A stretch of 32,313 nucleotides of DNA from NCBI GenBank assembly GCA_018375675.1, contig JAHACW010000023.1:1-32313 (forward strand). The letters are read 5' to 3'. Source of the stretch: Actinomyces sp. (lineage in GTDB: Bacteria; Actinomycetota; Actinomycetes; Actinomycetales; Actinomycetaceae). The notes beneath the pieces were generated by a model, which did no database searches, had not been told where the DNA came from, and saw only the letters and a list, made by a program, of their open reading frames with translations. Both the position numbers and the translations under genes were made by a program. Shown here piece after piece: positions 7,046 to 14,184 of the stretch (the first letter of the stretch is position 1; each line of letters opens with the position of its first letter).

Positions 7046-7355
7046 CGTTTCACGCGCCACCGTCGGCGCGCATGTACGACAAAGCACGCCGAACCGAATG
7101 CGCCTGTCGGCGCGAAGGCCGCTCGTAGCGGCAGAGTTTGGAGCCCGGGGCATACCGGTCCGGCGTGCCCCACAACTGTACGACCAGTCAACGCCCGTGC
7201 GCATCCCGTGGCGGCGTGCATCAACCCACACGGGGCGTGCGCCACAGCGCGCCCCTGATCGCCGAGGCCGTGGCGGCGTGAAGCGGGACCGACACCGTGC
7301 CCGTGCCTGGGAGAGCCGACCCGCGAGAGCGGCCCCTGCCTCGTGAGGGGCGCAC
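7046..7355. other. Gene-free, hairpin-rich spacer
   Basis: No convincing gene or tRNA is seen. The stretch carries several short inverted repeats: GGGGCA...TGCCCC around 7148-7172, GGGGCG...GCGCGCCCC around 7232-7255, and GCCCCT...AGGGGC at 7332-7351. GTCGGCGCG also occurs twice, near 7062 and 7107. The last hairpin sits just before the candidate starts of the next gene. Confidence 0.5.
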
Positions 7356-7376
7356 ATGTGGGACCATGGAAGCGTG

Positions 7377-8297
7377 ATGACATCGACCCCGCCCACGCGG
7401 CGCCGCACCGGTTCAGGCCGCGGACGTCGCCGCGATACCCTGGCCACCCGGCACGTGCCCACGATCATCGGTATTCTCACCGTCACCGTGCTGGCCGCGG
7501 CCACGATCATCGCGTGGTGGCTGCCCGGGTCTCGCTGGAGCGTCGGACCCGTCATCGCCGTCGCGTCCTTCCTGCTGGCTCTCGGCTGGCCGACGCTGGC
7601 GCGCCTGCACATGCCGTGGCTCGCCCAGGCGGTCCTCGCCCTGGGTGGCGCGCTGACCCCCATGGGAGTCGCCTACTGGAAGAACCTCGACATCGCCGTG
7701 CCGCTGACGGGCATCACGCTGGTCGCGCTGGTCGCGGCCACAATCCTGGACGCGCCCGCGCCGCGCGATCACTCCGTGGGGCGCACGAGCGAGCACTGGG
7801 GCTCCACGGCCCTGAGCGCGGCCCTCGCCTCGTCGGTGACCGGCCTCCTCATCGTCACCTCCGGCTCCATGTGGGTCTCCCTGACCGTCCACGAGCGCTG
7901 GTCGGGCATCGTTCCCATGGCAGCCCTGATCGCCGTCATCGGCGCGGCCTCGGCGCGCTTTGGGCGCAGCGCGAAGGCCGGCGTTGCCTTCGCGATGATC
8001 GCCGGCCTCGTCGCGGGCCTCGTGGTTGCCTCGATCGCCTGGTTCCTCGGGCAGACCTCGGACCTGCTGCCCGTCGTCTTCCCCTTCATCGCCAAGCGTT
8101 TCGGCGAATTCGCCGCCTTCCTGACCCTGGGCGGCGTCACCGGCTTTGGCGTCGGCTTCGCCGTCTCCGTCGTCGACGCGCTGCTGGGCGAGCGAGCCTC
8201 CTCCGCTGAGCTCGCCAACATCCTGGGCCGCGGCGCCGCGAAGTTCCTGGTCGCCGCCCTGCCCGTCTACGCGATGATCCGCATCGGCGGAATCTGA
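7377..8297 (+). CDS. Uncharacterised polytopic membrane protein
   Basis: This protein of about 306 residues has a basic cytoplasmic N-terminus (RRRTGSGRGRRRD) and then about seven or eight hydrophobic segments. Examples are VPTIIGILTVTVLAAATIIA, VIAVASFLLALGW, ITLVALVAATIL, MAALIAVIGAA and AFAMIAGLVAGLVVASIAWF. No transporter signature or catalytic motif is recognised. The start is uncertain: ATG 7377 (MTSTPP), GTG 7374 and ATG 7356 are all in frame. GACCAT at 7362-7367 would suit a leaderless GTG at 7374. It precedes the nitrobindin-like gene by 118 bases with a separate promoter, so co-transcription is not required. Confidence 0.75.
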   Translation: MTSTPPTRRRTGSGRGRRRDTLATRHVPTIIGILTVTVLAAATIIAWWLPGSRWSVGPVIAVASFLLALGWPTLARLHMPWLAQAVLALGGALTPMGVAYWKNLDIAVPLTGITLVALVAATILDAPAPRDHSVGRTSEHWGSTALSAALASSVTGLLIVTSGSMWVSLTVHERWSGIVPMAALIAVIGAASARFGRSAKAGVAFAMIAGLVAGLVVASIAWFLGQTSDLLPVVFPFIAKRFGEFAAFLTLGGVTGFGVGFAVSVVDALLGERASSAELANILGRGAAKFLVAALPVYAMIRIGGI

Positions 8298-8403
8298 GGC
8301 CCCGCGGCGGTCGGGTCTCCGCGTGGCCGCGCCCCGGCCTCGTCCCTATTTCGCTGCCAGCTGCGCGCGCCCCTGCTCGCGCGCCCACGTCGACCCGAGG
8401 CGT

Positions 8404-8409
8404 TAGGCT
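8404..8409 (+). promoter_or_regulatory. -10 element for a probable leaderless transcript
   Basis: TAGGCT ends six bases before the ATG at 8416, and no Shine-Dalgarno sequence is present. A 16-bp string, CCCCGGCCTCGTCCCT, at 8332-8347 is also found upstream of clpC at 11396-11411. Confidence 0.6.
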
Positions 8410-8415
8410 GGAGTC

Positions 8416-9078
8416 ATGATGGTGATACCTGCTGACCTGCCCGCACTCGTCGCTCCCGTCGCGTGGATGCTTGGAACCTGGGAGGGCTGGGGCATGTACG
8501 CCGCCCCCGCCGCCCCCGGCCAGGAAGAACCCACCGAGGATTCCCCCGTCATCGAGGAGATCTGCGGTGACGTCGTCGGCGAGCAGATGCGCCTGGTGAC
8601 CCGCGTGTACGCGGGCGTCGCCTCCGAGCCGATCGACCCCACGTGGGACGCGGCGAAGGGCCTGTCCGCAATCAAGAAGGGCGACCTGATCAGCGAAGAG
8701 ACCGTGTACGTGTCCGTCGCCCCCTCCGACGCGCCGCTGCCCCCGCCCGGCCAGTACAACTCCCGCGAATTCGCGGCGACCTCCGCATCCACCGAGGGCC
8801 ACAGCGCCGTGTGGGACGGCGTCAGCGTTGGCCCGCGCGTGCAGATGGTCTCCGATGCGATCGCTCTCGGCGTGGGTGCCACCCGCGTGACGCACCTGGG
8901 CCGCATGTTCGGCCTGGTCGCGGGCGAGCTCATGTGGACGCAGGAGCGCACGCTCGACGGTGAGGACGAGGCCGACGTCGAGATCTCCGGCCGCCTCATG
9001 CGCACCGCGCAGGCCTCCACTGAGTCCGGCGAGGTCATCGAGGGCATCGACGATTCCCAGGATGGCTTCCTTGTCTGA
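8416..9078 (+). CDS. FABP-like / nitrobindin family protein
   Basis: This 220-residue protein carries WMLGTWEGWGMY at about residues 17-28, which corresponds to the GTWxGxG signature of the nitrobindin-like beta-barrel (DUF1794/THAP4-like). Family members bind heme in a 10-strand barrel. The expected C-terminal heme-ligand His cannot be placed with confidence here, because the segment after TRVTHLGRMFGLVAGELMW is divergent, so heme binding is not asserted. The protein is longer than many relatives (160-190) because of an inserted loop around residues 60-80 and an acidic tail. The last 17 bases overlap the start of ygfZ, a pairing common in actinobacteria. Confidence 0.8.
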   Translation: MMVIPADLPALVAPVAWMLGTWEGWGMYAAPAAPGQEEPTEDSPVIEEICGDVVGEQMRLVTRVYAGVASEPIDPTWDAAKGLSAIKKGDLISEETVYVSVAPSDAPLPPPGQYNSREFAATSASTEGHSAVWDGVSVGPRVQMVSDAIALGVGATRVTHLGRMFGLVAGELMWTQERTLDGEDEADVEISGRLMRTAQASTESGEVIEGIDDSQDGFLV

Positions 9079-10240
9079 GTCCGCGCCCGATTCCGAGTTC
9101 GTCGACGAGGCCGTGGCCTCCTTCGGTGCGACCCCGCACTTCGGCGATCCGTCGGGAGAGCAGTGGGCCCTCGAGGGTGGTCGCGCCCTGGTGCGCCGCC
9201 CGGACCTGGCGGTCATCTCTGTGTCGGGGGCCGATCGGCTGACGTGGCTGACGTCGCTGGCCTCCCAGATTGTCACCGACCTCGTGCCCGGCGCGAGCCG
9301 CGAGCTGCTGATCCTCTCGCCCGAGGGGCGCGTCGAGCACTGGGCCGGCGCGAGCGATGACGGGGAGACGCTGCACCTGATCGTGGAACGCTCGGACCTG
9401 TCGGGGTTCGTGGAGTTCCTCGAGTCGATGCGTTTTGCGCTGCGCGTCGCTGTTTCTGAGCGCGATGTCGCCGTGTTCTCCTCGGTCCGCGCGGGCGCGA
9501 ATACGCCCGAGTCCGTGGCCGGCCTGCCCGGACACCTGTGGACCTGGGAGGACCCGTGGCCCGGCGTCGTGGACGGCGGTGCTGCCTACTTCCAGGGCGA
9601 GCGTCATCCCGGTGAGCGTACCCCGATGATGTTTCACGCTGTTTCACGCAATGCCGCGGACGAGTTCGAGGCCGCGTGGCTGTCTGCGTGTCCGGAGGGC
9701 GGCTCGCGTCGCCGCGCCGGATACCTGGCGTGGGAAGCCATGCGCATCGCCGCGTGGAAGCCGCGCCTGGGTCGCGAGACCGATGCCCGCGCGATCCCGC
9801 CCGAGGTGGACTGGCTGCGCAGCGCCGTCCACACGACGAAGGGCTGCTACCGCGGGCAGGAAACCATTGCACGCGTCCTCAACCTCGGACGCCCCCCGCG
9901 CCGCCTCACCTACCTGCAGCTGGATGGCTCTCGCGGCGACCTACCCGCGCCCGGCACGCCCATTGAGGTGGGCGGACGCCAGGTCGGCGTCATCACCTCC
10001 TCGGCCCGCCACGCGGACGAGGGGCCGATCGCCCTCGCGCTGATCGCCCGCGCTGTGCCCGTGACGACCGTCTTCGACATTGATGGCGTCGCCGCCGCCC
10101 AGGAGGAGATTGTGCCTGTCCACGGCAAGTCTTCCGTGTCCCCGGAGACCCGCCCGGGCGCCGACCTCTCTCGCGAAGCCGGCCAGCGCGGTGGTTCTAC
10201 GGGCTTTGGCGGCCTCGGCTCCGCCCTGGGGTCGCGCTGA
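9062..10240 (+). CDS. ygfZ: YgfZ/GcvT-like folate-binding protein
   Basis: This 392-residue protein carries the YgfZ signature KGCYRGQE at residues 260-267, including the conserved Cys262. The N-terminal half (residues ~45-230) has the GcvT-like fold with VSGADRLTWLTSLASQ. YgfZ proteins bind folate and support maturation or repair of certain iron-sulfur enzymes. The ATG at 9062 overlaps the upstream gene by 17 bases and is preferred over an upstream in-frame ATG at 8960, whose extra 34 residues are out-of-frame translation of that gene. A C-terminal extension of about 40 residues (SSVSPETRPGADLS...) is low-complexity. The stop shares one base with the dtd start (TGATG). Confidence 0.88.
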   Translation: MASLSESAPDSEFVDEAVASFGATPHFGDPSGEQWALEGGRALVRRPDLAVISVSGADRLTWLTSLASQIVTDLVPGASRELLILSPEGRVEHWAGASDDGETLHLIVERSDLSGFVEFLESMRFALRVAVSERDVAVFSSVRAGANTPESVAGLPGHLWTWEDPWPGVVDGGAAYFQGERHPGERTPMMFHAVSRNAADEFEAAWLSACPEGGSRRRAGYLAWEAMRIAAWKPRLGRETDARAIPPEVDWLRSAVHTTKGCYRGQETIARVLNLGRPPRRLTYLQLDGSRGDLPAPGTPIEVGGRQVGVITSSARHADEGPIALALIARAVPVTTVFDIDGVAAAQEEIVPVHGKSSVSPETRPGADLSREAGQRGGSTGFGGLGSALGSR

Positions 10241-10692
10241 TGCGCGCCGTCATCCAGCGCGCGACCTCGGGCGAGGTCCGCGTCGACGGCACCGTCGCCG
10301 GCCGCCTCGCCCTCGATCCGCACGAGGCGGGGGAGAAGCGCCAGGGCCTCGTCGTCCTCCTGGGCGTCCAGCGCGGTGACGGTGCCGAGCAGGTGGCCAC
10401 GGTCGCCCGCAAGATCGCCGAGCTGCGCATCCTTGACGACGAGCGTTCCGCGCTCGACGCGGGCGCCCCGGTCCTCGTGATCTCGCAGTTCACCCTGTAC
10501 GGGGACACCCGCAAGGGGCGTCGACCCTCGTGGGCGCACGCCGCCCCCGGCGAGGAGGCCGAGCCCCTCGTCGACGCGGTGGTTGCCGACCTGCGAGGCC
10601 GGGGCTTGCACGTCGAAACCGGCCAGTTCGGGGCGATGATGGAGGTCTCGCTGGTCAACGACGGCCCATTCACGGTCCTCGTCGAGGCGTAG
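10240..10692 (+). CDS. dtd: D-aminoacyl-tRNA deacylase
   Basis: This 150-residue enzyme hydrolyses D-amino acids from mischarged tRNA. SQFTLYGDTRKGRRPSW at residues 82-98 and NDGPFT at 140-145 are the two conserved active-site blocks of the DTD family. The second supplies the Gly-cis-Pro motif, with Phe where Val is more usual. The length matches the family (about 145-150). It is the last gene of a tightly packed trio with the nitrobindin-like gene and ygfZ; the TGATG junction implies coupled translation. Confidence 0.94.
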   Translation: MRAVIQRATSGEVRVDGTVAGRLALDPHEAGEKRQGLVVLLGVQRGDGAEQVATVARKIAELRILDDERSALDAGAPVLVISQFTLYGDTRKGRRPSWAHAAPGEEAEPLVDAVVADLRGRGLHVETGQFGAMMEVSLVNDGPFTVLVEA

Positions 10693-10733
10693 TCGCGGGG
10701 GCTGCTCACCGCGACTCTGCTTGCCTGAGAGTC
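10691..10733 (+). terminator. Weak terminator or switching hairpins after dtd
   Basis: AGTCGCGG (10691-10698, overlapping the stop codon) pairs perfectly with CCGCGACT (10709-10716). GACTCT at 10713-10718 can instead pair with AGAGTC at 10728-10733, so the two stems are mutually exclusive. No strong T-run follows either one. Confidence 0.45.
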
Positions 10734-10785
10734 GTGCTGTGACGCTGCGGACCAGTGCGGCCGAGCAAAACCGCACTCACACTTG

Positions 10786-10883
10786 TTACCGATGAGGTGT
10801 TACACCTGATCGGTAAGGTTCAACCCCTTCTGATCGGGTTGAATCTTCCCGATGAGGTTGAATCCTGCCGATAGGGTTGAATC
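10786..10883. repeat. Array IV: 31-bp palindrome plus 19-bp-pitch repeats
   Basis: 10786-10816 is a palindrome with 15-bp arms (one mismatch) around a central T at 10801; its core is AGGTGTTACACCT. It is followed by an inverted site, GGTTCAACC at 10817-10825, and three direct copies of GATNNGGTTGAATC at 10832, 10851 and 10870. The direct copies are exactly 19 bp apart. TTCAACCC and GGGTTGAA form 8-bp arms around the inversion. No ORF of interest crosses it. Confidence 0.82.
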
Positions 10884-10912
10884 CACTCGACAGCTCCGCG
10901 TCCGCGCTTGTT

Positions 10913-11015
10913 CCTAAGTGGTGTTACACCACTTAGGTGGGTATTACACCAGCTGGGAACTGGTGTAATGCTCTCTAACTGGTGTATTGCTCCCTAACTG
11001 GTGTAATGCTGCGCT
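10913..11015. repeat. Array V: 25-bp palindrome plus 19-bp-pitch repeats
   Basis: 10913-10937 is a perfect palindrome with 12-bp arms around a central T at 10925; its core GGTGTTACACC is shared with the palindrome centred at 10801. Then ATTACACCAG (10943-10952) is inverted against CTGGTGTAAT (10960-10969). Three direct copies of ACTGGTGTAATGCTC (the middle one reads GTATTG) start at 10959, 10978 and 10997, again at a 19-bp pitch. The design mirrors array IV with a different site sequence. Confidence 0.82.
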
Positions 11016-11092
11016 CAGTCGCGTGCAGCGCTTCTTCTGGGTCCGACTCCTTGGCCTTTCGGCGTCGCCGCTTTGTGTGGTTTCTCGAAAAT

Positions 11093-11214
11093 GTCGCATG
11101 CAATTCCCATGGCAACCTTTCAACCATTGAAAAATGGTCGTTGCAATTCCAACGTTTTCGTGCGTCGGTGACATCTGATGTGGGGGAATTGCATGCGACT
11201 GTGGGGGGAATTGC
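11093..11214. repeat. Array VI: inverted GCAATTCC sites
   Basis: GCAATTCC lies at 11100-11107 and 11143-11150, with reversed copies at 11185-11192 and 11207-11214. The outermost-left and first reversed copies extend to 16-bp perfect arms (GTCGCATGCAATTCCC with its complement ending near 11198). Pitch is not constant here (43 and 22 bp). The last copy is part of the left end of the 77-bp element. The stretch is AT-richer than its surroundings. Confidence 0.7.
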
Positions 11215-11279
11215 AGCATTAGCGGCTCGACACGCCGGCGACACGCCGTCACGAGGCTTCTAATGCTGCCAAACCCCCC
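11203..11279 (-). repeat. 77-bp element with inverted ends, copy B
   Basis: Opposite-orientation copy of 1000-1076, also 77 bp. It starts GGGGGGAATTGCAGCATTAG and ends CTAATGCTGCCAAACCCCCC, imperfect inverted termini of about 20 bp. The central CGACACGCCGGCGACACGCC is shared with the other copy. It closes the second array region, as copy A closes the first. The stretch 11280-11400 that follows is C-rich with no gene or repeat that I can name. Confidence 0.78.
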
Positions 11280-11412
11280 GCTGTGAGCGCCGGAGCTCAG
11301 TGGTCTCGCCCGGTGGCCCCGGACTCGCGTGCTGCAGCCCCGCACACCCCGCCCCTGTCTCGGCTCCGCCCCTGGTCCGCCGCCCCGTGCTCCGGCCCCG
11401 GCCTCGTCCCTG

Positions 11413-11499
11413 CGCCCAGGGCGAAAGCGCGCGCACGCCGCCCCCGCTTTCCGTAGGCTGTAACCAGTCAACTGGGACGGGTGTACGCCGAGCTCGGCG
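11413..11499 (+). promoter_or_regulatory. clpC control region: ClgR-like box, -10 and palindrome
   Basis: CGCCCAGGGCG at 11413-11423 matches the core CGCYNANRGCG reported for the actinobacterial activator ClgR, which is known to control clpC. It lies about 30-40 bases upstream of a possible -10, TAGGCT at 11454-11459, where an activator would be expected. CCAGT-CA-ACTGG follows at 11464-11475, and the 14-bp perfect palindrome CGCCGAGCTCGGCG lies at 11486-11499 in the predicted leader. The assignment is by motif recall and position only. Confidence 0.5.
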
Positions 11500-11529
11500 A
11501 AGTGCCTGTCTCGTGAAATGAGGAGAGGC

Positions 11530-13998
11530 ATGTTCGAACGCTTTACCGACCGCGCTCGCCGGGTCGTCGTGCTCGCGCAGGACGAGGCTCGCGGTCTCAA
11601 GCACAACTACATCGGCACGGAGCACCTGCTGCTCGGCCTGATCTCCGAGGGTGAAGGCGTCGCCGCCAAGGCCCTGGAGACCATGGAGATCAAGGGCGAG
11701 GCCGTCCGCGCCTCCGTCATCGAGATCATCGGCGAGGGCGAGAAGCCGGTCGAGGGCCACATTCCCTTCACCCCGCGCGCCAAGCGCGTCTTCGAGCTGA
11801 GCCTGCGCGAGGCCCTGCAGCTGGGCCATAACTACATCGGCACGGAGCACCTGCTGCTCGGCCTCCTCAAGGAGGGCGAGGGCGTGGCCGCCCAGGTCCT
11901 GACGAAGCAGGGCGCGGACCTGGCGCAGGTGCGTCAGACCGTCATCCAGATGCTCAGCGGCTACCAGCGCGGCGACGACGAGGGCCGCGAGTCGGTCGGC
12001 GCGGGCGTGGGCGGCTCGGGCGGTCCCGAGCGCTCCAACTCCGCCATCCTCGAGCAGTTCGGCCGCAACCTGACCCAGGCCGCGCGCGAGAACAAGCTGG
12101 ACCCCGTTATCGGCCGCCGCGTCGAGATGGAGCGCGTCATGCAGGTCCTCTCGCGCCGCACGAAGAACAACCCGGTCCTGATCGGTGAGCCCGGCGTCGG
12201 TAAGACCGCGGTCGTCGAGGGCCTCGCCCAGGCGATCGTGCACGGCGACGTGCCCGAAACCATCAAGGACAAGCAGATCTACAGTCTCGACATGGGCTCG
12301 CTGGTCGCCGGCTCGCGCTACCGTGGTGACTTCGAGGAGCGCCTGAAGAAGGTCCTCAAGGAGATCCGCACGCGCGGCGACATCATCCTGTTCATTGACG
12401 AGATCCACACCCTCGTGGGTGCGGGCGCCGCCGAGGGCTCGATCGACGCGGCCCAGATGCTCAAGCCCATGCTGGCGCGCGGCGAACTCCAGACGATCGG
12501 CGCGACCACGAACGACGAGTACCGCAAGTACATCGAGAAGGACGCGGCCCTCGAGCGCCGCTTCCAGCCGGTGAAGGTCGAGGAGCCCAGCGTCGACGAG
12601 ACGGTGGAGATCCTCAAGGGTCTGCGCGACCGCTACGAGGCGCACCACCGCGTCATCATCACGGACGCCGCGATCCAGGCCGCCGCCGAGCTGGCGGACC
12701 GCTACATTTCGGATCGTTTCCTCCCTGACAAGGCGATCGACCTGGTCGACGAGGCCGGCGCGCGCCTGCGCATCCGTCGCATGACTGCGCCGCCGGAGCT
12801 GCGCGAGCTGGATGAGAAGATCGCGGAGGTGCGCCGCAATAAGGAGGCGGCCATCGACGATCAGGACTTCGAGAAGGCCGCGTCGCTGCGCGACGAGGAG
12901 TCGAAGCTGTCCGAGGAGCGCAAGGCGAAGGAAGAGGCCTGGAAGGGCGGCGAGTCCGACGAGATCGCCGAGGTCGGGGATCAGGAGATCGCCGAGGTCC
13001 TGGCCATGTCGACCGGTATCCCGGTCGTGCGCCTCACCCAGACCGAGACCGCGAAGCTGCTCAAGATGGAAGACGAGCTGCACAAGCGCGTCATCGGCCA
13101 GGACGAGGCCGTCAAGGCTCTCGCCCAGTCGATCCGTCGTACGCGCTCGGGTCTGAAGGATCCGAACCGTCCCGGTGGCTCGTTCATCTTCGCCGGCCCG
13201 ACCGGCGTGGGTAAGACCGAGCTGGCCAAGGCCCTCGCCGAGTTCCTCTTCGGCGACGAGGATGCCCTCATCCAGCTGGATATGTCCGAGTTCTCCGAGA
13301 AGCACACGGCCTCGCGCCTCTTCGGTGCCCCTCCCGGCTACGTCGGCTACGACGAGGGTGGCCAGCTCACGGAGAAGGTCCGCCGCAAGCCGTTCTCGGT
13401 CGTCCTCTTCGACGAGGTCGAGAAGGCTCACCCGGACATCTTCAACTCGCTGCTCCAGATCCTGGAAGAGGGTCGCCTGACGGACTCGCAGGGTCGCAAG
13501 GTGGACTTCAAGAACACCGTCATCATCATGACGACGAACCTGGGTACCCGCGACATCAACAAGGGTGTCCTCACGGGCTTCCAGACCGCGGACAACTCGA
13601 CGCACGACTACGGCCGTATGAAGTCGAAGGTCGCGGAGGAGCTCAAGCAGCACTTCCGTCCCGAGTTCCTCAACCGTGTCGACGACACGATCGTGTTCCC
13701 GCCGCTGACCAAGCCCGAGATTGCGCGCATCGTCGACCTGATGATCGCCAAGCTGGCCAAGCGCATGGAGGCTCAGGACATGCGCCTGCAGCTGACGGAC
13801 GAGGCGCGCGAGCTGCTCGCGGACGTGGGCTTCGACCCGGTCCTGGGTGCGCGTCCGCTGCGTCGCGCGATCCAGCGCGAGATCGAGGACGCGCTGTCTG
13901 AGCGCATCCTGTTCGGAGAACTGCAACCCGGTCAGGTTGTTACCGTTGGTGTCACCGGAGAGGGTAAGGACCGCACGTTCACCTTTAACGGAGAGTGA
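11530..13998 (+). CDS. clpC: ATP-dependent Clp protease ATP-binding subunit ClpC
   Basis: This 822-residue AAA+ unfoldase of the Hsp100 class feeds substrates to the ClpP peptidase. Two Clp_N repeats occupy residues 1-145 ([12 protein letters not shown] occurs twice). AAA domain 1 has Walker A GEPGVGKT at 219-226 and Walker B FIDE near 288. A UVR motif (about 433-465) lies in the middle domain, which separates ClpC from ClpA and ClpB. AAA domain 2 has GPTGVGKT at 556-563 and LFDE near 628. The start [14 protein letters not shown] is canonical, with AGGAG upstream; an ATG at 11518 would add four residues and is less likely. It is monocistronic by appearance, with a strong terminator behind it. 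Confidence 0.97.
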   Translation: MFERFTDRARRVVVLAQDEARGLKHNYIGTEHLLLGLISEGEGVAAKALETMEIKGEAVRASVIEIIGEGEKPVEGHIPFTPRAKRVFELSLREALQLGHNYIGTEHLLLGLLKEGEGVAAQVLTKQGADLAQVRQTVIQMLSGYQRGDDEGRESVGAGVGGSGGPERSNSAILEQFGRNLTQAARENKLDPVIGRRVEMERVMQVLSRRTKNNPVLIGEPGVGKTAVVEGLAQAIVHGDVPETIKDKQIYSLDMGSLVAGSRYRGDFEERLKKVLKEIRTRGDIILFIDEIHTLVGAGAAEGSIDAAQMLKPMLARGELQTIGATTNDEYRKYIEKDAALERRFQPVKVEEPSVDETVEILKGLRDRYEAHHRVIITDAAIQAAAELADRYISDRFLPDKAIDLVDEAGARLRIRRMTAPPELRELDEKIAEVRRNKEAAIDDQDFEKAASLRDEESKLSEERKAKEEAWKGGESDEIAEVGDQEIAEVLAMSTGIPVVRLTQTETAKLLKMEDELHKRVIGQDEAVKALAQSIRRTRSGLKDPNRPGGSFIFAGPTGVGKTELAKALAEFLFGDEDALIQLDMSEFSEKHTASRLFGAPPGYVGYDEGGQLTEKVRRKPFSVVLFDEVEKAHPDIFNSLLQILEEGRLTDSQGRKVDFKNTVIIMTTNLGTRDINKGVLTGFQTADNSTHDYGRMKSKVAEELKQHFRPEFLNRVDDTIVFPPLTKPEIARIVDLMIAKLAKRMEAQDMRLQLTDEARELLADVGFDPVLGARPLRRAIQREIEDALSERILFGELQPGQVVTVGVTGEGKDRTFTFNGE

Positions 13999-14040
13999 TT
14001 TACTCGCCAATTATCTGCGGCTGACAAACCGGTCACTTCG

Positions 14041-14077
14041 AGAGGGTGGCCCGTCGTACTGCGACGGGCCACCCTCT
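14041..14077 (+). terminator. Terminator after clpC
   Basis: A perfect 16-bp stem (AGAGGGTGGCCCGTCG with its complement) encloses the loop TACTG. The downstream tract AGTTGTC is only mildly T-rich. The stem ends two bases before the -35 box of the next promoter. Confidence 0.8.
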
Positions 14078-14079
14078 AG

Positions 14080-14108
14080 TTGTCAAGTAATCGCACATCT
14101 GATAGATT
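14080..14108 (+). promoter_or_regulatory. Promoter of the seven-gene signalling cluster
   Basis: TTGTCA at 14080-14085 and TAGATT at 14103-14108 are separated by 17 bases, a good match to a housekeeping sigma-factor promoter. The predicted start near 14115 gives a leader of about 70 bases before the Fn3 gene. The leader is AT-rich for this genome. Confidence 0.62.
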
Positions 14109-14184
14109 CTCGTTAACTATTAGTATGCGGTGTAGTCGTGCCACACTATTTATGGGGTACTGCTCATCGATCGAGAGAGGCCAT

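Noticed and set aside
7148..7172. Possible tRNA or structured RNA in the spacer after purA
   Set aside because: Only isolated hairpins are seen; no cloverleaf, T-loop consensus or acceptor stem could be assembled.
10786..10883. Chromosomal or plasmid replication origin because of iteron-like repeats
   Set aside because: No DnaA-box cluster, dnaA/dnaN or replication-initiator gene is nearby, and the repeats are few.
11486..11499. The 14-bp palindrome before clpC as the ClgR site
   Set aside because: Its CGC/GCG halves are eight bases apart, whereas the known core has five; the box at 11413-11423 fits better.
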